The notes beneath the pieces were generated by a model that was not told the origin of the DNA, did not search any database, and was given only the letters and a program-made list of their open reading frames with translations. DNA of 64,000 bases from NCBI GenBank assembly GCA_040380855.1, contig JBEIIG010000004.1:1-64000 (forward strand). The letters run 5' to 3'. Origin of the DNA: VFMC01 sp040380855. Its GTDB lineage: Bacteria > Actinomycetota > Acidimicrobiia > Acidimicrobiales > Ilumatobacteraceae. Shown piece after piece: positions 42,588-50,079 of this stretch (the first letter of the stretch is position 1; each line of letters starts with the position of its first letter). The position numbers and the translations under genes were made by a program.

Positions 42588-44791
42588 GGCACGTCGGTCG
42601 CCGACGCGAGCGTCTGGTCGAGGCCGAGCAGGGCGGCGATCCGGGCCGCGGTGGCCGCCGGTGTGGGCTGGTCGGCCATGCGGCGCCGCGCCGCGGTGGC
42701 CAGTGCGGCGGTGTGCGCCGGATCGCTCGCCAGGCGGCGCATCGCCGCCGCCGCCTGGTCGAGGTCGGGGTCGGCCCAGCGGGCCTCGACGGGGTACACC
42801 CCTTCACCACCGACGGCCGTGACGGGGATCATCGACGCGTCGATCAGCACGGCCGAGGTGTCGTCCATGAAGTCGAGGTTGCCGCTGTAGCGCGTGGCGA
42901 TCACCGGCGTGCCCAACCACATCGCCTCGGCAAGGTGTAGGCCGAGGCCTTCGCTGCGGTGCAGCGACACCAGCGCGTCGGCCGCAGCGATGAACGCCAT
43001 GTGGTCGCTGCGGTCGAGGTGTTCGTCCCAGATGCGGATGTCGGGCCGGCCGGCAGCGGCCGCATGGAGGCGACGGTGCTGGGGCCAGCGGTGTTCGCCG
43101 TTCATCGTCTTCACCACCAGCACCGGGCCCTCGCCGGGTGCGAACGCCCGGCGGAACGCCTCGATGGCACCGGCCGGGTTCTTGCGTTCGGTGATGCTGA
43201 AGTGGTCGAGCACGACGGCGAACACGAAGCGGTCGTCGAGGTCGGCCAGCGGCGCGAACGAGGCGCGGGCACGCGGCGAGCGCACCGGTTCGGGCACCGG
43301 GATGGGCACATGGTGCACGGGCACCCGGGCCACGGCGGCGAAGGCGTCGGTGACGAACCGCGAACCGGCCCACACCTCGTCGACGAGGTCGAACGCGTTG
43401 CGCATCGCACGCGGGATGTGTTCGAGCTCCCAGAACCAGTAGCCGATCATCCGCTCGGTGGCGGCGAACAGTTCGGGTTGGTCGGCGAACAGCGCCGGGA
43501 ACTGGTCGGCGTTCACCACGGCCAACGAGGTGCGATAGCGCACACTGCGGCCGACGGCGGGCGGTGCGGCCACCGATGGGCTGGCGGTTCGCTGGTAGGC
43601 GATCGGGGCCACGGCCACCCCGTTGCCATCGAGGGTGGTGAGCAGGCGGCGGGCCACATCGCCCAGGCTCGACTCGCGGGTGAGGTAGCCCACCAGGTTG
43701 AGGCCTTCCGTCGACGGCATCGGGTCGATCTCGAGCCGACGCGTGCTGCGCTCGGCGACCGGTACGAGCATGGGCACGCTGTCGTCGACGAACGCGCGTC
43801 GGCACCACACGCGGAACCGGTCGGCGTCGGCGGCACCGATCTGGGGGAACGCAACACCGAGGTCGCGGCGGGTGCTGTGCAGTTCGGCCCAGTAGCGCTC
43901 GCCGAGCCAGGCCCGGAACGCGGCGGCCTGGCTCCACGGTTGCGGCACCGACGCCGACGAGCGGCCCGATGCGGCGGCCACCAGGTGGCGCATCTCGGCG
44001 TCGACGACCACACCGCCGGGCAGGGTCAGCGGGCGGCGGGCACCTTCTAGCTGCGGCACCGCACGCGCCACGGCTGCTTCGCGGTCGGGGTGACCCACCA
44101 CGTCGACCGCGGCGCGTTCGTCGTCGGTGGCGTCGAGCACCCACGGCTGCTGCGGGTCGAAGCCCGGCAGGTCGACGAGTGCGGGCTGCTCGGTATCCCA
44201 GCGAGTGGCACCGACACCGATGGTCGGGTCGGTGCAGGTGCGCGCGCCGTACAGCAGCGCCGCCTGTTCGAGCACGCGGGCGACATCGTCGGTGGCGGCG
44301 AGCTGGCTGTCGACCCAGTCGAGCAGCGGGCCACCGGCGGCGCCGATGGCGGCCACCCGGGTGGAGTACACGTCGTGGTCGCCCTGCTCGGAGGCTGCCG
44401 CGCCGCGGGGCACCAGCACGGCGCTGTCGTCGGGGCGGGCCACCAGCGGCGTGAGGTCGTCGAGCACGGCGATCGACCCCACCCACAGCAGCACGACACC
44501 CGAGGCGCCACCTGCCAGCAGCGCGGCCGACGCAGCGACCGCCCGGCGCCATTCGGCGGCGTGTGGAGCCGACGCCACCAGCACGTGCTCCCACGACCGG
44601 TCGGCCGGCGCCGGGGGATCGAACCAGTGCTGTCCGGCCGGCCGCAGCTGCGGATCGCCGCACCACACGGCCACCACCGGCCAGTCGCGGTGCTGCGCGG
44701 CCACGGCCGCGGCCAGTGCGTCGGGGCGATGGGTGCCGTGGGGGACGAGCAGGCACACGGCCGGCGTGCCGGTGCCGGCGGCGGTCACCAC
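42581..44791 (-). CDS. Large GT4-type glycosyltransferase
   Basis: 736 residues. The C-terminal part (about 400-736) is GT-B/GT4: GYWFWELEHIPRAM, VDEVWAGSRFVTDAF, VHHVPIPVPEP, FAVVLDHFSITERKNPAGAIEAF, HRSEGLGLHLAEAMWLGTPVIAT and a final basic helix. The N-terminal half holds a diverged sugar-transferase-like domain (VCLLVPHGTHRPDALAAAVAAQHRDW, LLWVGSIAVLDDL) without a clear DxD, so its activity is uncertain. The GTG at 44791 follows AAGGAC; the frame stays open to 47026 but inside the opposite gene. First gene of a four-gene minus-strand operon. Confidence 0.8.
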   Translation of the reverse strand: MVTAAGTGTPAVCLLVPHGTHRPDALAAAVAAQHRDWPVVAVWCGDPQLRPAGQHWFDPPAPADRSWEHVLVASAPHAAEWRRAVAASAALLAGGASGVVLLWVGSIAVLDDLTPLVARPDDSAVLVPRGAAASEQGDHDVYSTRVAAIGAAGGPLLDWVDSQLAATDDVARVLEQAALLYGARTCTDPTIGVGATRWDTEQPALVDLPGFDPQQPWVLDATDDERAAVDVVGHPDREAAVARAVPQLEGARRPLTLPGGVVVDAEMRHLVAAASGRSSASVPQPWSQAAAFRAWLGERYWAELHSTRRDLGVAFPQIGAADADRFRVWCRRAFVDDSVPMLVPVAERSTRRLEIDPMPSTEGLNLVGYLTRESSLGDVARRLLTTLDGNGVAVAPIAYQRTASPSVAAPPAVGRSVRYRTSLAVVNADQFPALFADQPELFAATERMIGYWFWELEHIPRAMRNAFDLVDEVWAGSRFVTDAFAAVARVPVHHVPIPVPEPVRSPRARASFAPLADLDDRFVFAVVLDHFSITERKNPAGAIEAFRRAFAPGEGPVLVVKTMNGEHRWPQHRRLHAAAAGRPDIRIWDEHLDRSDHMAFIAAADALVSLHRSEGLGLHLAEAMWLGTPVIATRYSGNLDFMDDTSAVLIDASMIPVTAVGGEGVYPVEARWADPDLDQAAAAMRRLASDPAHTAALATAARRRMADQPTPAATAARIAALLGLDQTLASATDVPC

Positions 44792-44828
44792 GGCCCGTCC
44801 TTCATCGCCTCGTCCCTCATCGCCGACG

Positions 44829-44834
44829 TATCGT
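44829..44834 (+). promoter_or_regulatory. -10 box of the export operon
   Basis: TATCGT ends 6 nt before the GTG at 44841. It is the only clear promoter box for the plus-strand run from 44841 to 49046; a second TAGACT box at 49063-49068 precedes the methyltransferase at 49093. Confidence 0.45.
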
Positions 44835-44840
44835 GGCACA

Positions 44841-45134
44841 GTGCCCAGCGACGATGTCGAACGTCTCACCGCCGAGAACGCCGAGTTGCGTCGGCGGGTG
44901 GAAGCCGCCGAGGCGGCCATCGCCACGTTGCGCGCCGAGGCGTTGCAGCGACGCGCCGAGGTGCGTGCGCTCACCGAGGGGCTGCCGAAGGCGATGAGCC
45001 GCTGGACGGTGGCGCGTGCCCTGGTGCGCGACGCGGGCAGCCATCCCGACAAGGCGGGTGTCGCCACCCGGGCGGTGCGCAAGTTGGGTCGTGCACCGCG
45101 CAAGGCGGTCCGCATCGTGCTGCGGCGCGGCTGA
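44841..45134 (+). CDS. Small coiled-coil protein with basic tail
   Basis: 97 residues. MPSDDVERLTAENAELRRRVEAAEAAIATLRAE is a textbook coiled coil, followed by an Arg/Lys-rich C-terminus (RAVRKLGRAPRKAVRIVLRRG). The GTG start is leaderless. The fused glycosyltransferase begins 2 bp after its stop, the same coiled-coil/glycosyltransferase pairing as at 37466/37744 but in the other order. Confidence 0.7.
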   Translation: MPSDDVERLTAENAELRRRVEAAEAAIATLRAEALQRRAEVRALTEGLPKAMSRWTVARALVRDAGSHPDKAGVATRAVRKLGRAPRKAVRIVLRRG

Positions 45135-45136
45135 CG

Positions 45137-47032
45137 ATGGCTGCACCGGTCAAGGTCTTCGTCGCGGCGCGCGGCAACGGGTTCATGCGCGATATCGCCA
45201 CCTGGTTGGTCGAGGCCGCGGCGCTCACCGGGCGCGAGGCGGCACTGGTCGACGACGCGCTGCCCGCCGCCGACGGGACGATCAACCTGGTGGTGGCCCC
45301 GCACGAGTTCTTCGAACTCACCCGCGCTCCGCGCGCTCAGATGCAGCGGGCGGCTGCGGCCAGTGTGTGCGTGTGCACCGAGCAACCGGGCACCCCGTGG
45401 TTCCACCTGTCGGTCGACGCCTGCCGGCGCGGACTGCACACCCTCGACATCAACCCGCAGGGCGTCGCTGCGCTGCAGGCCGTGGGGGTCGAGGCACAGC
45501 ATCTGCAGCTGGGTGCGGTGCCGTCGATCGCGGTCGCCCCACCTGGTGGCGACCGGCCGATCGACGTGCTGTTCCTCGGCGGCTTCGACGAGCGCCGGGC
45601 CGCCGTGCTGGCCGACCTGGCCCCGACGCTGGTGCACCGCCGTGCCGAATTGCGGCTGTTCCGCTTCGACCGACCGGCCACCACCGACAGCCCCGGTGTG
45701 GTGTTCGGCGCCGACAAGTACCACCTGCTCGGCAGCGCCACCCTGCTCGTCAACCTCCACCGCGACCGTTCGGCCCACCTGCCCGCGGGCAGCACTCCGC
45801 CGGCCTATGCCGAGTGGGCGCGCTTGGTCGAGGCGATGGCGAACGGGTGCGTGGTGGTGAGCGAACCGGCCGACAGCTGGGCCCCCCTGGCCGCTGGGGT
45901 GCACCTGGTCGAGACGCCGGTCGAGCAGCTTGCGGCGACGGTGACCGATCTGCTCGACCACCCGGCGCAGCGTGCATCCATCGCCGACGCGGCGTACGCC
46001 GCGGTCACCGGCCCGTTGGCACTCGCCACATCGCTGGCACCCCATCTCGACCACATCGAGCAGGCGGTGCTGCCCCGGCTCGACACGCACCTGGCGCAGA
46101 GCCGTCCCACCCGCGGGCTGTGGCGGCTGGGCGCGTCGCAGCAGCCGCCGCCCGTGCGCCTCGGCCCGTTCCGGCCCTATCTCGACGTGCAGCGCGAAGC
46201 CAAGCGCCTGGCGCTGGCCGACGGTGCTGCACTGCGCCGTCTCGACGCAACGGCCTGCCTGCTGCGGCACGGCGCCGAACAGCACATCGAGCGCATCGCT
46301 ACGCCTGCCTACGCCGACGCGCGCCCCGAAGTCAGCGTCATCGTGTCGCTCTACGACTACGCCGCAGTGGTGGTCGACACGCTCGACAGCATCGTGGCCA
46401 GCGAGGGTGTGCCGTTCGAGGTGATCGTGGTCGAAGACCATGCCACCGATACCAGCCGGGCGGTGGTGACCCGCTATCTCGACGAGCACCCGCACGTGCC
46501 CATGCTGTTGCTGGCGAAAGACGCCAACGAGGGTCTCGCCGCGGCCCGCAACACGGGCTTCGCCGCGGCCCGCGCCTCGAAGGTGATGGTGATGGACGCC
46601 GACAACCAGGTGTACCCCACCTGCCTGGCACGGCTGTCGGCAGCGCTCGACGCCCACCCCGACGCGGCGGCCACCTACGCCATCCTCGAAGACTTCGGCG
46701 ACCAACCTGGTCTGCGCAGCGCGTGGGCGTGGGAGCCGCGGCGGCTCACCGACTTCAACTACATCGACGCTCAGGCGATGTGGCGCCTCGACGCGTGGCA
46801 GGCGCTCGGCGGCTACCGGGGCGACGACGACCTCGTGTTCGGGTGGGAGGACTGGGACCTGTGGTTGCACCTCGCCGACCGCGGCGGGCACGCGTTGCTG
46901 GTGCCGCAGGTGCTGGGCCGCTACCGGGTGCAGCAGAGCTCGATGATCTCGCTCACCAACCTCGCCACCGACGATGCGATCGATGCCATGCGCAGGCGCT
47001 ATCCGCGGCTGCCCTGGCCCGAACAACCCTGA
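45137..47032 (+). CDS. Two-domain glycosyltransferase (CgeB-like plus GT2), paralogue
   Basis: 631 residues with the same layout as the protein at 37744. N-terminal half: KVFVAARGNGFMRDIATWLVE, LVVAPHEFFELTR, CTEQPGTPWFHL, DVLFLGGFDERR and EWARLVEAMANGCVVVSE. C-terminal GT2: VSVIVSLYDYAAVV, VVEDHATDTSR, VMDADNQVYPTCL, FGWEDWDLWLHLAD. Even the end is shared (RYPRLPWPEQP against RHPRLPWPS). It lies in the export operon upstream of wzm, so it probably builds or caps the exported chain. Confidence 0.85.
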   Translation: MAAPVKVFVAARGNGFMRDIATWLVEAAALTGREAALVDDALPAADGTINLVVAPHEFFELTRAPRAQMQRAAAASVCVCTEQPGTPWFHLSVDACRRGLHTLDINPQGVAALQAVGVEAQHLQLGAVPSIAVAPPGGDRPIDVLFLGGFDERRAAVLADLAPTLVHRRAELRLFRFDRPATTDSPGVVFGADKYHLLGSATLLVNLHRDRSAHLPAGSTPPAYAEWARLVEAMANGCVVVSEPADSWAPLAAGVHLVETPVEQLAATVTDLLDHPAQRASIADAAYAAVTGPLALATSLAPHLDHIEQAVLPRLDTHLAQSRPTRGLWRLGASQQPPPVRLGPFRPYLDVQREAKRLALADGAALRRLDATACLLRHGAEQHIERIATPAYADARPEVSVIVSLYDYAAVVVDTLDSIVASEGVPFEVIVVEDHATDTSRAVVTRYLDEHPHVPMLLLAKDANEGLAAARNTGFAAARASKVMVMDADNQVYPTCLARLSAALDAHPDAAATYAILEDFGDQPGLRSAWAWEPRRLTDFNYIDAQAMWRLDAWQALGGYRGDDDLVFGWEDWDLWLHLADRGGHALLVPQVLGRYRVQQSSMISLTNLATDDAIDAMRRRYPRLPWPEQP

Positions 47033-47051
47033 TCGCTACACTCCGGGCGCC

Positions 47052-47849
47052 ATGTCGTTGCGCACCGCGGCCGCCCACCGCAACCTCCTGTACCTGCTGT
47101 CGCTGAAAGAGCTGCGAACGCGGTACAAGAAGTCGGTGCTGGGCTGGGCGTGGAGCCTGCTGAACCCGCTCACCCAGATGGCGATCTTCAGCGTCATCTT
47201 CCTGTACGTGTTCAAGGCCGCTCCGCCGGTGGGCGACCCCAGCGGGCTCAGCAACTTCCCGCTCTACTTCCTCAGCGGCGCGCTGCCGTTCAACTTCTTC
47301 TCGATCAGCGTGGGTGTGGCCATCGGTTCGGTGCAGGGTGGCGCGGGCCTCATCAAGAAGGTGCAGTTCCCGCACGAGCACCTGGTGTTCTCGGTCATCG
47401 TGGCCCAGTTCGTCACGCTGATGATCGAGCTGGGTGTGCTGATGGTCGCGCTGCTCATCGCCGGCAACATGGTGCTGCCGTGGATCCCGGTGCTGCTGCT
47501 CATCCTCGGCCTGCTGGCGCTGTTCACCACCGGTGTCGCCCTGGCGCTGTCGGCGGCCAACGTGTTCTTCCACGACGTCAACTACCTGTGGGGCATCGCC
47601 GCGCAGATCCTGTTCTACGCCACGCCCATCATCTACAACCCGGCCACCATCGACGTCGACGCGCTGCGCTGGGTTGCCAACTACGGCCCCACCGGCAGTT
47701 TCATCACGGCCATCCACAACGTGGTGTACGACCTGCGCATGCCCGGCCTCGGGCGGCTGGCGCAACTGGTGGGCCTCGGCTTCGGTGTGTTCTTCATCGG
47801 CGCCTGGGTGTTCAACCGCCTGTCGCCACGGTTCGCGGAGGAGATGTGA
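47052..47849 (+). CDS. wzm: ABC-2 type polysaccharide export permease
   Basis: 265 residues with six membrane segments. LKELRTRYKKSVLGWAWSLLNPLTQMAIFSVIF is the cytosolic gate helix and first span typical of Wzm/RfbD/TagG permeases. It pairs with the ATPase encoded 3 bp downstream to move lipid-linked glycan across the membrane. A TACACT box 9 nt before the ATG overlaps the end of the upstream gene. Confidence 0.9.
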   Translation: MSLRTAAAHRNLLYLLSLKELRTRYKKSVLGWAWSLLNPLTQMAIFSVIFLYVFKAAPPVGDPSGLSNFPLYFLSGALPFNFFSISVGVAIGSVQGGAGLIKKVQFPHEHLVFSVIVAQFVTLMIELGVLMVALLIAGNMVLPWIPVLLLILGLLALFTTGVALALSAANVFFHDVNYLWGIAAQILFYATPIIYNPATIDVDALRWVANYGPTGSFITAIHNVVYDLRMPGLGRLAQLVGLGFGVFFIGAWVFNRLSPRFAEEM

Positions 47850-47852
47850 ACC

Positions 47853-49046
47853 ATGGCTGAGCTGGCACTCGAGGTCGATCACGTCACCAAGACGTTCCGA
47901 CTGCACCACGAGAAGACCAACTCGATCAAACAGCTCATCGCCGGTCGCGGCCGCTCGCGCTTCAACGATTTCGTCGCCCTGAACGACGTGTCGTTCGAGG
48001 TGAAAGAGGGCGAGGTCTTCGGGGTGATCGGCCAGAACGGCTCGGGCAAGTCGACGCTGCTGAAGTGCATGGCCGGCATCCTGCAACCCAACTCGGGCTC
48101 GGTACGGGTGCACAAGCGCATGTCGGCCCTGCTGGAGCTGGGTGCCGGGTTCCACCCCGAACTGTCGGGGCGCGACAACGTGTTCCTGAACGCCGCCATC
48201 CTCGGCATGTCGCGCAAGGACATCGCAGCCCGCTTCGACGACATCGTCGAGTTCTCGGGCCTCGAGAGCTTCATCGACTCGCCGGTGAAGACCTACTCGT
48301 CGGGCATGTACGTGCGCCTGGCGTTCGCCGTGGCCATCAACGTCGACCCCAGCCTGCTCATCATCGACGAGATCCTGGCGGTGGGCGACGTGACGTTCCA
48401 GCAGCGTTGCCTCGAGAAGTTCGTCGAGTTCCGCAACGAGGGCCGCACGATCGTGCTGGTCACCCATGCGATGAACACCGTGAAGGACATGTGCGACCGG
48501 GCCATCTGGCTCACCCACGGCGTCATCACGGGCGAGGGCGACCCGGCCGATCTGGTCGATGCCTACACCGAGGCGATGTTGGGCATGCGCGACCGCAGCG
48601 CCGACGGCAGCATCCGCCGCGGCAGCGGCGAGGCGCGGATCGAACGCATCGAGTTGCTGGTGAACGACAACCCGGTGCCGGTGAAGCGGTTCCGCACGGG
48701 CGACTCGGTGCGGCTGCGCCTGCACTACCACAGCGAAAAAGGTGTGCCGCGGCCGGTGGTGGGCTTCGAGATCGAGCACCTCGGCGGCTCCACCGTCACG
48801 GCGCCGTGCACTCGCGACGTGGGGCAGATCCCCGAGATGCTGTCGGGCGACGGGGTGATCGAGGTGGCGCTCACCGATGTGCCGCTGCTTCCGGGCACCT
48901 ACGACCTGCACACCGAGATCACCGACTTCAACCGCACCCACGTGTACGACCGCCTCACGCTGGCGATGCGGTTCGACGTGATGACGGGCAAGCCGTACGA
49001 GACCGGCGGTGTGGTGACCCTGCGACCGCAGTGGACGTTCGGGTGA
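47853..49046 (+). CDS. wzt: Polysaccharide ABC exporter ATPase with C-terminal glycan-binding domain
   Basis: 397 residues. The ATPase domain has Walker A GQNGSGKST, the ABC signature YSSGMYVRLAF, Walker B LLIIDEILAVGD and the H-loop LVTHAM. Residues about 255-397 form a beta-rich Wzt-C domain (FRTGDSVRLRLHYHSEKG, PLLPGTYDLHTEITDFN), which in O-antigen systems recognises the modified chain end before export. This fits the methyltransferases nearby, which could cap the chain. Confidence 0.93.
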   Translation: MAELALEVDHVTKTFRLHHEKTNSIKQLIAGRGRSRFNDFVALNDVSFEVKEGEVFGVIGQNGSGKSTLLKCMAGILQPNSGSVRVHKRMSALLELGAGFHPELSGRDNVFLNAAILGMSRKDIAARFDDIVEFSGLESFIDSPVKTYSSGMYVRLAFAVAINVDPSLLIIDEILAVGDVTFQQRCLEKFVEFRNEGRTIVLVTHAMNTVKDMCDRAIWLTHGVITGEGDPADLVDAYTEAMLGMRDRSADGSIRRGSGEARIERIELLVNDNPVPVKRFRTGDSVRLRLHYHSEKGVPRPVVGFEIEHLGGSTVTAPCTRDVGQIPEMLSGDGVIEVALTDVPLLPGTYDLHTEITDFNRTHVYDRLTLAMRFDVMTGKPYETGGVVTLRPQWTFG

Positions 49047-49092
49047 GTCCGCGGGCTGTTCGTAGACTGGCCGCGGTGAGGGAGGTGCCCCG

Positions 49093-50079
49093 ATGAGCAG
49101 CCTGAGAAGCGCGTTGCGCCGGATCGCCCGGGTGCCCGGTGTGCGCCAGACGCGCGCCATCACCGAACGCGCCGTCACCCCCCATGTGCGCGTCGATGTG
49201 CACGAGTTGCAGGTGCAGGTGGCCGATCTGCGTGCTCAGCTCGAGGCGGTCGCCGCCGGGATGAAGGCGCTCGAGACGTACCAGCCCGCGGTGTTCAATG
49301 CGATCAGTTCGACCAACGGCATCACCCGCACCCTGATGCGCGAAACGGCGGCGTTCCGCCGCCAGCTCGCCGAGCTCGACGAGCACGGCGGCAACATCAT
49401 CGACGAGTCCGTCGACCGTGCACTGCGGCCGCACATCGACACCATCGCCTGGCTGCTCACCCGCGTCGAGACCGTGCGCGCCGAGATGATGCACGAGTTG
49501 CGCTACGGCAGCGGCGGCTCCGGCGTGCCGGGCGGCGAGGCTGCTCCGGTCGAGCCACGGGTCATCACGGCGGGTTGTCTCGACGGCGACGAGGTGCGCC
49601 TCAACCTCGGTGCAGGCCACATCGCCCTGCCCGGGTTCGTGAACGTCGACCTGCGCGAGCTGCCGGGTATCGACGTGGTGGCGCCCATCGACCGCTTGCC
49701 GGTGGCGCCCGCGTCGGTCGCCGAGATCTTCAGCAGCCACACCCTCGAGCACTTCCCCGAACTACAGCTCAGCCGCACGCTGCTGCCCTACTGGCACAGC
49801 CTGTTGAAGCCCGGCGGCACGTTCCGTGCGGTGGTGCCCGATCTCGAGGCGATGTCGAAGGCCTATGTGGGTGGGGCGATGCCGTTCGAGCAACTGCGTG
49901 CCGTCGCCTACGGCGGCCAGGAGTACGAGGGCGACTTCCATTTCACGGGCTTCACCCCCGAGTCGCTCGCGGCGCTGCTGCGCGGTGCCGGTTTCGACGA
50001 TCCGGCGATCATCGCCCGCGGCCGCCCCAACGGTGACTGCCTCGAGTTCGAGATCGCAGCCACCCGACCGGCCGGCTGA
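49093..50079 (+). CDS. Coiled-coil SAM methyltransferase
   Basis: 328 residues. The first 140 are helical, with a basic start (LRSALRRIARVPGVRQTRAI) and a coiled coil (VHELQVQVADLRAQLEAVAAGMKALE). The methyltransferase part has VRLNLGAGHIALPGFVNVDL, FSSHTLEHFPELQLSRTL and KPGGTFRAVVPDLEAM. The layout of coiled coil plus methyltransferase recalls WbdD-type chain-length terminators, without the kinase. GGGAGG lies before the ATG. A 6-codon ORF (GTG at 49076) after a TAGACT box overlaps this start and may be a leader peptide. Confidence 0.82.
   Translation: MSSLRSALRRIARVPGVRQTRAITERAVTPHVRVDVHELQVQVADLRAQLEAVAAGMKALETYQPAVFNAISSTNGITRTLMRETAAFRRQLAELDEHGGNIIDESVDRALRPHIDTIAWLLTRVETVRAEMMHELRYGSGGSGVPGGEAAPVEPRVITAGCLDGDEVRLNLGAGHIALPGFVNVDLRELPGIDVVAPIDRLPVAPASVAEIFSSHTLEHFPELQLSRTLLPYWHSLLKPGGTFRAVVPDLEAMSKAYVGGAMPFEQLRAVAYGGQEYEGDFHFTGFTPESLAALLRGAGFDDPAIIARGRPNGDCLEFEIAATRPAG

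Noticed and set aside
44792..47026. N-terminal extension of the large GT4 protein to 1481 residues
   Set aside because: The extension is antisense to the coiled-coil and fused glycosyltransferase genes, which have real domains.
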